NCBI GenBank assembly: GCA_025937035.1
Contig: JAICSG010000004.1
Span: 1-22,491 of the forward strand
Reading direction: 5' to 3'
Origin: Thermoanaerobaculia bacterium
Lineage (GTDB): Bacteria > Acidobacteriota > Thermoanaerobaculia > Multivoradales > UBA5704
Length of the DNA: 22,491 nucleotides
Part shown: positions 7,282 to 12,851 of the stretch, piece after piece
Position numbering within the stretch: the stretch's first letter is position 1
Layout: each line of letters opens with the position of its first letter
Program-made: the position numbers and the translations under genes
Notes under the pieces: model-generated
The model's database searches: none
What the model was told of the DNA's origin: nothing
The model's input: only the letters and a program-made list of their open reading frames with translations

Positions 7282-7576
7282 CCCGCGCGAGGGGAGGTCT
7301 TGGCCTGCTCACGCGGGCCGCCAACGGGTGGGCTGATCCCTGGAATCAACCCCGAGTGCTCTCCGGAGGTTCCGCCAGTATATAATGCGGGCATAGATGC
7401 CGACGCGTGTATAACCAGCGGCTTTACCCCTTTGGCGGAGCTTTCCTGGCCGCGCGGTGGGGAAGGACGCGAGACAATGGAGCGGCGCCTGGAGCTCATG
7501 CTCCGGGAGGGCTTACCGGTCGAGCCTTTCTACACGCTGAGGTACGACCAGGGATGACCCGGAGAGGACGCGGATT
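7282..7576 (+). ncRNA. Long structured leader of spoVG or a separate small RNA (candidate)
   Basis: No convincing coding sequence fills this 295-nt stretch between the promoter and spoVG. It folds well by eye. 7281-7289 can pair with 7451-7462 (with a 3-nt bulge), closing a domain of about 180 nt. 7318-7324 (CCGCCAA) pairs perfectly with 7432-7438 (TTGGCGG), but 7320-7324 could instead pair with 7300-7304 in a local hairpin, so two exclusive folds exist. Inner hairpins are 7330-7352 and 7387-7406. A TATAAT at 7381-7386 has no -35. It could be a cis-regulatory leader or an independent RNA; no known RNA family was recognised. Confidence 0.4.
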
Positions 7577-7981
7577 ATGGAGATCACAGAGGTCAAGGTC
7601 TTTCCGATTCAAGAAGAGAAGCTGAAGGCGTTTGTTTCCATTGTTTTCGACCATTGCTTTATGGTCAACGATATCAAGATCATCCAGGGGCGGGACGGGC
7701 TGTTCATCAGCATGCCGAGCCGGAAGAAGAAGAACGGCGAGTTCAAGGATGTCGCCCACCCGCTGAACAACGAGACCCGGCGGATGATCGAGGACAAGGT
7801 GCTGGCGGAGTACGACCGCGTGCTCGCGGAGCGCGGCGAGGCGCCGGCGGACCGGGGGGAGCGCGCCGTGCGGCCCGCCGGGGATGACGCCGAGGAGCCG
7901 CGCGCCCTCGCCGCCGCGCCGGAGAAGTCCCTGGAGGAGATCGAGGAGATGCACCTCCGCGACTCCTTCTGGACCGTGTAA
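7577..7981 (+). CDS. spoVG: SpoVG-family nucleic-acid-binding regulator with C-terminal extension
   Basis: SpoVG proteins bind RNA and DNA and act as global regulators; the name comes from Bacillus sporulation but the family is widespread. The N-terminal core (1 to about 85) matches: MEITEVKVFPI, LKAFVSIVFD, FMVNDIKIIQGRDGLFISMPSRK and the DVAHPLNNETRR segment. Typical members have about 85-100 residues. This one has 134, with an acidic/alanine-rich linker and a C-terminal helix rich in Glu ending DSFWTV. An SD-like GGAGAGG lies upstream of the ATG. It follows a leader of about 295 nt with its own promoter and precedes tRNA-Gln. Regulation by the leader is plausible. The family identification is secure; the extension is unexplained. 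Confidence 0.93.
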   Translation: MEITEVKVFPIQEEKLKAFVSIVFDHCFMVNDIKIIQGRDGLFISMPSRKKKNGEFKDVAHPLNNETRRMIEDKVLAEYDRVLAERGEAPADRGERAVRPAGDDAEEPRALAAAPEKSLEEIEEMHLRDSFWTV

Positions 7982-7992
7982 GCTAACGTCCC

Positions 7993-8026
7993 GTGCCCGG
8001 GGTCTCCCCGGCCTCGGGTCTGGCAC
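7993..8026 (+). terminator. GC-rich hairpin between spoVG and tRNA-Gln
   Basis: CCGGGG (7997-8002) and CCCCGG (8006-8011) form a tight stem with a 3-nt loop. GTGCC (7993-7997) and GGCAC (8022-8026) can add a partly competing outer pairing. There is no T tract. It may be a processing or boundary structure before the tRNA rather than a true intrinsic terminator. Confidence 0.3.
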
Positions 8027-8101
8027 TGGGGCGTCGCCAAGTGGTAAGGCACCAGACTTTGGATCTGGCATCCGGAGGTTCGAATCCTCCCGCCCCAACC
8101 A
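8027..8101 (+). tRNA. tRNA-Gln (anticodon TTG)
   Basis: A complete cloverleaf is visible. The 7-bp acceptor stem is TGGGGCG (8027-8033) with CGCCCCA (8091-8097), discriminator A at 8098, and CCA encoded at 8099-8101. The anticodon stem is 8052-8056 with 8064-8068, and the loop CTTTGGA carries TTG at 8059-8061, reading Gln CAA and CAG codons. The T arm is GGAGG-TTCGAAT-CCTCC (8074-8090). It sits between spoVG and prs, a placement of tRNA-Gln beside prs seen in several bacterial lineages. Confidence 0.97.
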
Positions 8102-8190
8102 ACCAGGGTCCGTCCCGCCGCGTCGCTCGCGGGGCCCCTGCTCCGCGAGCTTCGTCGTCTTATCCAGAGGGAGTCTTTGTAGAGGGGATC

Positions 8191-9132
8191 ATGGCTGGTG
8201 AGCTGAAAATCTTCGGCGGACGTGCGCACCCGGCGCTGGTGGCCGAGATCTGCGACTACCTGAACCTCGAGGCGGGCAAGGTGTCCGCGTTCAACTTCTC
8301 CGACGGCGAGACCTTCTGCCAGATCGAGGAGAACGTGCGCGGCTCCGACGTCTTCGTCGTGCAGCCCACCTGCGGCCCGGTGAACGAGAACCTGATGGAG
8401 CTGCTGATCATGCTCGACAGCTTCAAGCGCTCCTCGGCCTCGCGGGTGACGGCGGTGATCCCCTACTACGGCTACGCCCGCCAGGACAAGAAGGACCGGC
8501 CGCGCGTGCCGATCACCGCCAAGCTGGTGGCCGACCTGATCTCCCGCGCCGGCGCCGACCGCGTGCTCACCATGGACCTCCACGCCGACCAGATCCAGGG
8601 GTTCTTCGACGTGCCGGTGGACCACCTGTTCGCCGCGCCGGTCCTCCTGGAGGCGGTGCGCGACCTGGAGATCCCCGACCTGGTGGTCGTCTCCCCCGAC
8701 GCCGGCGGCGTCGAGCGGGCGCGGGCGATCGCCAAGCGCCTGGGAGCGGGGCTCGCCATCATCGACAAGCGCCGCACGGCCCCCAACGAGGCCGAGGTCA
8801 TGCACCTGATCGGCGACGTCGAGGGGTGCAACGCCCTGGTGGTGGACGACATCATCGACACCGCGGGCACCCTCACCAAGTCGGTCGAGGCGCTCAAGGC
8901 CAAGGGGGCCAACCGGGTGCTGGCGGCCGGGGTGCACGGCATCCTCTCCGGCCCCGCGATCAAGCGCATCGCCAGCTCCCCCTTGGAGATGGTCCTGATC
9001 ACCAACACGACGCCGGTGGACGACAAGCTCGCCAAGCTGCCCAAGCTGCGCCCGCTGTCCGTGGCCGCCCTGCTGGGCGAGGCCATCCGCCGGATCCACG
9101 AGAACAGCTCGGTGAGCTCCCTGTTCGTCTGA
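8191..9132 (+). CDS. prs: Ribose-phosphate pyrophosphokinase (PRPP synthetase)
   Basis: Makes PRPP from ribose 5-phosphate and ATP, the precursor for purines, pyrimidines, NAD, histidine and tryptophan. The 313-residue length is standard for class I enzymes. Landmarks are FSDGETFCQIEENVRG near the N-terminus, PYYGYARQDKKD in the ATP-binding loop, TMDLHADQIQGFF, the VVVSPDAGGVERAR segment, and the ribose-5-phosphate loop VVDDIIDTAGTL. The start at 8191 is chosen because AGAGGGG precedes it and the family N-terminus fits; the frame is open further upstream through the tRNA, which is not coding. It lies 35 bp before rplY and is probably cotranscribed with it and pth. Confidence 0.97.
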   Translation: MAGELKIFGGRAHPALVAEICDYLNLEAGKVSAFNFSDGETFCQIEENVRGSDVFVVQPTCGPVNENLMELLIMLDSFKRSSASRVTAVIPYYGYARQDKKDRPRVPITAKLVADLISRAGADRVLTMDLHADQIQGFFDVPVDHLFAAPVLLEAVRDLEIPDLVVVSPDAGGVERARAIAKRLGAGLAIIDKRRTAPNEAEVMHLIGDVEGCNALVVDDIIDTAGTLTKSVEALKAKGANRVLAAGVHGILSGPAIKRIASSPLEMVLITNTTPVDDKLAKLPKLRPLSVAALLGEAIRRIHENSSVSSLFV

Positions 9133-9167
9133 TCCAAGCAGAAAAAAAGAGAAGCGAGGAAATACCC

Positions 9168-9803
9168 ATGAGCGACACGATGACGATCGAAGTCAACCCC
9201 CGGGAGGAGACCGGGAAGAACGCCAACCGGCGGGCCCGCGCGGCCGGCAAGATCCCGGCGGTGGTCTACGGCGGCGGCAAGGAGAGCGTGGCGATCCAGA
9301 TCGACCGCAAGACCCTGATCGACACCATGAAGGGTCACAGCGGCGAGAACCCGATCTTCCTGCTGAAGCTCGGCGACAAGGAGCGGCACGCGATGATCCG
9401 CAACATGGAGGTCGATCCGGTGAGCCGCCAGGTGATCCACATCGACTTCCAGCGGGTGATGATGGACCAGAAGATCCGCGTCACCGTGCCGGTCGAGATC
9501 GTCGGCACCGCGTTCGGCGTGAAGACCGAGGGGGGCATGCTCGACTTCGTCACCCGCGAGGTCAACGTCGAGTGCCTGCCGGGCGAGATCCCGAAGCACA
9601 TCGACTGCGACGTTACCGATGTCCACGTGGGCCAGCACGTCGAGGCCAAGGACCTCAAGCTGCCGCAGGGGGTGACCCTGCTCGACGATCCGGACAAGGT
9701 CATCATCTCGCTCGGCCACGGCCGGATGGAGACGGCGGCCGAGGCGGCGGCGGCCGAGCGCACGGAGCCCGAGGTCATCAAGAAGACGAAGGCCGAGGAG
9801 TAG
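9168..9803 (+). CDS. rplY: Ribosomal protein bL25, long CTC form
   Basis: Binds 5S rRNA in the large ribosomal subunit. The 211-residue protein is the long, two-domain Ctc/TL5 type rather than the short E. coli type. The N-terminal part (to about residue 95) holds the 5S-binding beta-barrel with GKNANRRARAAGKIPAVVYG and VIHIDFQRV. The C-terminal domain contains VPVEIVGTAFGVKTEGGMLD and EIPKHIDCDVTDVHVGQ, and ends in an Ala/Glu/Lys-rich tail. The ATG at 9168 has GAAGCGAGGAAA upstream. It lies in the conserved order prs-rplY-pth. Confidence 0.96.
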   Translation: MSDTMTIEVNPREETGKNANRRARAAGKIPAVVYGGGKESVAIQIDRKTLIDTMKGHSGENPIFLLKLGDKERHAMIRNMEVDPVSRQVIHIDFQRVMMDQKIRVTVPVEIVGTAFGVKTEGGMLDFVTREVNVECLPGEIPKHIDCDVTDVHVGQHVEAKDLKLPQGVTLLDDPDKVIISLGHGRMETAAEAAAAERTEPEVIKKTKAEE

Positions 9804-9818
9804 GGCCCACCCGCCCGC

Positions 9819-10385
9819 ATGCGCCTCCTCCTCGGGTTGGGCAACCCGGGCGAGCAATATCGCGACACCCGCCACAACGTGGGCTTCCGGGTGATCGACG
9901 AGCTCGCCCGGCGCTGGCAGATCCCCGTCGACCGTCTGGAGTGCAACTCCCTCGCGGGTCAGAAGACCGGCGAGGGGGACGACATCCTTCTGGTCAAGCC
10001 CCAGACCTACATGAACCGCAGCGGCTACGCCGCCCGCTGCCTCGCCGAGCGCCACGCCCTCGACCCCGCCGCCGTGCTGGTGGTCTACGACGAGGTGAAC
10101 CTGCCCCTGGGCAAGCTCCGCCTTCGCCGCTCGGGGAGCCCCGCCGGCCACCGCGGCCTCGAATCGATCATCGAGAACCTCCGCACCTCCGAGATCCCCC
10201 GCCTCCGCCTGGGAGTGGCCCCCGAGGGAGGGGTGACCTACGAGGACCTCGCCGACTTCGTCCTCGCCCCCTTCGCGCCGGAGGAGCTCGAGGCCGTCGA
10301 GGAGATGGTCCGCCGCGCCGCCGACGCCTGCGAGGTCTGGGTGAGGGAGGGGGTGGAGGCGGCGATGCGGGGGTTCAACGGGTAG
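9819..10385 (+). CDS. pth: Peptidyl-tRNA hydrolase
   Basis: Cleaves the ester bond of peptidyl-tRNAs that drop off ribosomes, recycling tRNA. The 188-residue length is typical of bacterial Pth. The GLGNPGEQYRDTRHNVGF motif carries the substrate-binding Asn9 and catalytic His19. Further motifs are KPQTYMNRSG, the YDEVNLPLGKLRLRRSGSPA segment (Asp of the catalytic set, with Tyr-Asp-Glu in place of the usual Asp-Asp-Leu), AGHRGLESI and PRLRLGV. It starts 15 bp after rplY and is probably translated from the same mRNA. A separate promoter for the ribosomal operon follows. Confidence 0.97.
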   Translation: MRLLLGLGNPGEQYRDTRHNVGFRVIDELARRWQIPVDRLECNSLAGQKTGEGDDILLVKPQTYMNRSGYAARCLAERHALDPAAVLVVYDEVNLPLGKLRLRRSGSPAGHRGLESIIENLRTSEIPRLRLGVAPEGGVTYEDLADFVLAPFAPEELEAVEEMVRRAADACEVWVREGVEAAMRGFNG

Positions 10386-10391
10386 AACGGC

Positions 10392-10419
10392 TTGCAATTT
10401 TCCCCAACCCGTGTAAAAT
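10392..10419 (+). promoter_or_regulatory. Promoter of the rpsF-rpsR-rplI operon
   Basis: TTGCAA (10392-10397) and TAAAAT (10414-10419) with a 16-nt spacer lie just after the pth stop codon. Transcription would begin near 10427 and give a leader of about 100 nt before rpsF, room for ribosomal-protein feedback control. Confidence 0.55.
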
Positions 10420-10472
10420 CTCTCCCCTTGTCACCGGGCGGGCCTCTGGCGCCGCCGATCTTCAACCTCTCT

Positions 10473-10491
10473 GTTCCGCTCGCAGCGGGAC
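10473..10491 (+). promoter_or_regulatory. Hairpin in the rpsF leader, possible S6:S18 control site
   Basis: GTTCCGCT (10473-10480) pairs with AGCGGGAC (10484-10491) in an 8-bp stem (one G-U) with a CGC loop, followed by CGACCC. In many bacteria the S6:S18 complex represses its own operon through a leader hairpin carrying an exposed CCG. CCG trinucleotides occur here, but the full known motif was not confirmed by eye. Confidence 0.25.
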
Positions 10492-10525
10492 CGACCCAAG
10501 GCCATAGGGAGGCGATCCAGCACCC

Positions 10526-10927
10526 ATGCGCACGTACGAGCTGATGTTCGTGGCCGACCCTCGCGTCTCCGATGAGGACGTCGTCGCCATGACGCAGGAT
10601 TACAAGAACATGATCACGGCCGGCGGATCCCAGATCACCGGCGAAGAGAGCTGGGGGCGGCGCAAGCTCGCCTATCCCATCAACAAGGTCAACGAGGGCA
10701 AATACGTCCTGCTCTACATCAGCAGCGAGAGCGGCAAGACCGCGCTGCCCGAGGTGGAGCACCGGATGCGCCAGAACGACCGCATCCTCCGCTACCTGAC
10801 GGTACGCACCGACGAGGACCTCAAGCGGGCCGCCCGCCGGCCGGCCAAGAGCGGCGGCGCCTCCTCGGAGGACCGCGAGCGCCACGACCGGATGGGCGAC
10901 GACGGCGAGCCCGAGGAGGAGGTATAA
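10526..10927 (+). CDS. rpsF: 30S ribosomal protein bS6
   Basis: Binds 16S rRNA together with S18 in the platform of the small subunit. The 133-residue protein opens with MRTYELMFVADPRVS and contains GRRKLAYPINKVNEGKYVLLYI and QNDRILRYLTVRTDED, the standard S6 core (about 1-100). A charged, probably disordered tail of about 30 residues rich in Arg, Asp and Glu follows, longer than in many species. GGAGGCGA lies upstream of the ATG. The stop is 3 bp before rpsR, indicating tight coupling. Unlike in many bacteria, ssb is not placed between rpsF and rpsR. Confidence 0.97.
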   Translation: MRTYELMFVADPRVSDEDVVAMTQDYKNMITAGGSQITGEESWGRRKLAYPINKVNEGKYVLLYISSESGKTALPEVEHRMRQNDRILRYLTVRTDEDLKRAARRPAKSGGASSEDRERHDRMGDDGEPEEEV

Positions 10928-10930
10928 GCC

Positions 10931-11164
10931 ATGGCGCGCGCAAGAAAGGTCTTCTTCCGCCGGCGCAAGGTCTGTAAGTTCTGCGCCGACAAGATCGACT
11001 ACATCGATTACAAGGACGTCAAGCTCCTGCAGCAGTTCATCCCCGAGCGCTCCAAGATCCTGCCGCGGCGGATCTCGGGCACCTGCGCCAACCACCAGCG
11101 CCCCTTGCAGCAGGCGATCAAGCGGGCCCGCCATCTGGCGCTCATCCCGTTCACCACGGACTAG
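10931..11164 (+). CDS. rpsR: 30S ribosomal protein bS18, cysteine-containing form
   Basis: Partner of S6 in the small-subunit platform. The 77-residue protein has the S18 core [29 protein letters not shown] and ends [10 protein letters not shown]. It carries CKFC near residue 15 and a later CANH, the Cys-x-x-Cys plus Cys/His pattern of the zinc-binding (C+) paralog class; many bacteria have the zinc-independent form instead. It lies 3 bp after rpsF and 9 bp before rplI. Confidence 0.97.
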   Translation: MARARKVFFRRRKVCKFCADKIDYIDYKDVKLLQQFIPERSKILPRRISGTCANHQRPLQQAIKRARHLALIPFTTD

Positions 11165-11173
11165 GAGGGTAGC

Positions 11174-11620
11174 GTGAGAGTCATTCTGCTCAGCGATCAG
11201 CGCCACCTCGGCCGCCGTGGCGAGGTGGTGGACGTCAAGCCGGGCTTCGGCCGCAACTACCTGGTCCCCCAGGGGATCGCGCTGGAGGCGACCGACGCCA
11301 ACATCAAGTTCTTCGAGCACCAGCGGGCCAAGATCGACGCCCGCCACACCAAGGAGCGCGAGGCCGCCCAGGAGATCGCCAACCGGATGGGCAGCCTCCG
11401 GCTGGAGATCCCCAAGCGGGTCGGCGAGACCGACACCCTCTACGGCTCGGTCACCGCGGGCGACGTCGCCGAGGCCCTGGAGAAGAAGGGCTTCACCATC
11501 GACCGCCGGCGCCTCGATCTCGAGGGGGGCATCAAGACCCTCGGCGATCACCCGGTGCGCATCGAGCTCCATCCCGAGGTGGTCGCCGAGGTGACCGTCT
11601 CGGTGGTGCGGGAAGAGTAG
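11174..11620 (+). CDS. rplI: 50S ribosomal protein bL9
   Basis: Binds 23S rRNA near the L1 stalk with its N-terminal domain and reaches out with a long helix. The 148-residue protein has the N-terminal signature MRVILLSDQRHLGRRGEVVDVKPGFGRNYL, a long connecting helix (about 40-75) and a C-terminal RNA-binding domain with GSVTAGDVAEALEKKGF and the IKTLGDHPVRIELHPEV segment. The start is GTG with AGGAGGG at the right distance. It is the last ribosomal gene of the operon; a methyltransferase gene follows after 24 bp and may be read through. Confidence 0.97.
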   Translation: MRVILLSDQRHLGRRGEVVDVKPGFGRNYLVPQGIALEATDANIKFFEHQRAKIDARHTKEREAAQEIANRMGSLRLEIPKRVGETDTLYGSVTAGDVAEALEKKGFTIDRRRLDLEGGIKTLGDHPVRIELHPEVVAEVTVSVVREE

Positions 11621-11644
11621 GCCTACCCTTTCCGGAGCGCCGGC

Positions 11645-12847
11645 ATGGCGGCGAGCGACGACAACTCACCTCCGCGCCGGCCTCCGGTCCTCGACGACTT
11701 CCTCGTCGAGCCCACCCGCGATCTCACAGACTGGCGCTGGCTGTGGTCGGGGGACCACCCGTTCCCCATCCGCAGCCACCGCGGCGTCCTGGGCCGCCTT
11801 CTGGTCGGCTTCAAGCGCCTCTTGCGCCCGCTGGTCAAGACCCCCCAGAACGACCTCTGGGAACGGCAGCGCACCTTCAATCTGATCCTCCTGGAGCATC
11901 TGGAGCGCCTGGAAGCGGCGCGCGCCGACCATCTGCGGCGCATCGAGTACCAGGAGGCCCTCGACTCCGAGGGGATCCACGAGATCATGCGTCACAACGA
12001 CGCCCTCTTCGCCCGCGCCGACCAGAAGCTCGACCGCTACCGGCGGGAGGCCCGCGACCTCCTGGGCAGCCTGGGCGCGGCGCTCGCCACGGTCCGTTCA
12101 GGCGTCTCCACGCCGGAGGCGGTCGAGGCGGTGGCCCGGGCTCACGAGGAGCACGGTTATCTGGAGCTGGAGCGGCGCTACCGCGGCACCGAGGAGGAGA
12201 TCCGCGAGCGGATCGCCGCCTATCTGCCCTATTTCGAGAACGTGCCCGGACCGGTGCTCGACCTCGGCTGCGGCCGGGGGGAGGCACTGGCCCTGCTGCG
12301 CGACCACGGCATCGCCGGCCGCGGGGTGGATGCGAGCGAGCGGATGGTCCAGCTCTGCCGCGAGCGCGGCCTGGAGGCCGAGGCGGGAGACCTCTTCGCG
12401 GTTCTGGCCGGGGTGGAGGAGGGGAGCCTGGGCGGCGTGGTCTCCTTCCACGTCATCGAGCACCTCCCGGCGGCCTCGCTCGACCGGCTGGTGCGGCTCG
12501 CCTATAGGGCGCTCCGTCCGGGCGGCGTGCTGATCCTGGAGACTCCGAATCCGCTCTCCGTGGCGGTGGCCGCCCGCAACTTCTGGCTGGACCCCACGCA
12601 CGTCCGGCCGGTCCACCCGGACAGCCTGAAGCTGATGTGCGAGCTCGCCGGCTTCGATCCCGTCGAGCGCCTGGACCTCCGTCCCTTCCCCGCGAGCCAG
12701 CGCCTGCCCGAGATCGACCTCGCCACCCTCCCGGCGGATCAGCGGCCCCTGGCCGACCAGGTCAACCGGCTGCGGGACCGGCTGGACGAGGTGCTTTTCG
12801 GGTATCAGGATTTCGGGATGGTGGGGCGGAAGCCGCCCCACCCCTAA
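11645..12847 (+). CDS. SAM-dependent class I methyltransferase with coiled-coil N-terminus
   Basis: A 400-residue cytoplasmic protein. The N-terminal half (to about 195) is charged and helical with probable coiled-coil segments (about 70-145). The C-terminal half is a Rossmann-fold methyltransferase. Motif I is VLDLGCGRGE (204-213), an acidic residue ends beta-2 in GVDAS (227-231), the post-motif is FHVIEHL (268-274), and then come RPGG (291-294) and ETPNP (299-303). The FWLDPTHVRPVHP stretch is typical of methyltransferases in cell-surface glycan clusters, including those related to O-antigen chain-terminating enzymes, so a polysaccharide substrate is a reasonable guess. It follows rplI by 24 bp and ends 4 bp from the convergent PBP1A gene. 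Confidence 0.85.
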   Translation: MAASDDNSPPRRPPVLDDFLVEPTRDLTDWRWLWSGDHPFPIRSHRGVLGRLLVGFKRLLRPLVKTPQNDLWERQRTFNLILLEHLERLEAARADHLRRIEYQEALDSEGIHEIMRHNDALFARADQKLDRYRREARDLLGSLGAALATVRSGVSTPEAVEAVARAHEEHGYLELERRYRGTEEEIRERIAAYLPYFENVPGPVLDLGCGRGEALALLRDHGIAGRGVDASERMVQLCRERGLEAEAGDLFAVLAGVEEGSLGGVVSFHVIEHLPAASLDRLVRLAYRALRPGGVLILETPNPLSVAVAARNFWLDPTHVRPVHPDSLKLMCELAGFDPVERLDLRPFPASQRLPEIDLATLPADQRPLADQVNRLRDRLDEVLFGYQDFGMVGRKPPHP

Positions 12848-12851
12848 AGGC

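Noticed and set aside
7381..7386. TATAAT as a second promoter inside the spoVG leader
   Set aside because: No -35-like or extended -10 sequence accompanies it.
7282..7462. 6S RNA as the identity of the structured region before spoVG
   Set aside because: The length of about 180 nt and the closing stem fit loosely, but the inner part is multibranched and lacks a single large central bubble, so the family was not assigned.
7276..7557. A 93-codon open frame between the lipoprotein gene and spoVG
   Set aside because: Its ATG lies upstream of the predicted transcription start, it has no ribosome-binding site or recognisable family, and the region is better explained as a structured leader.
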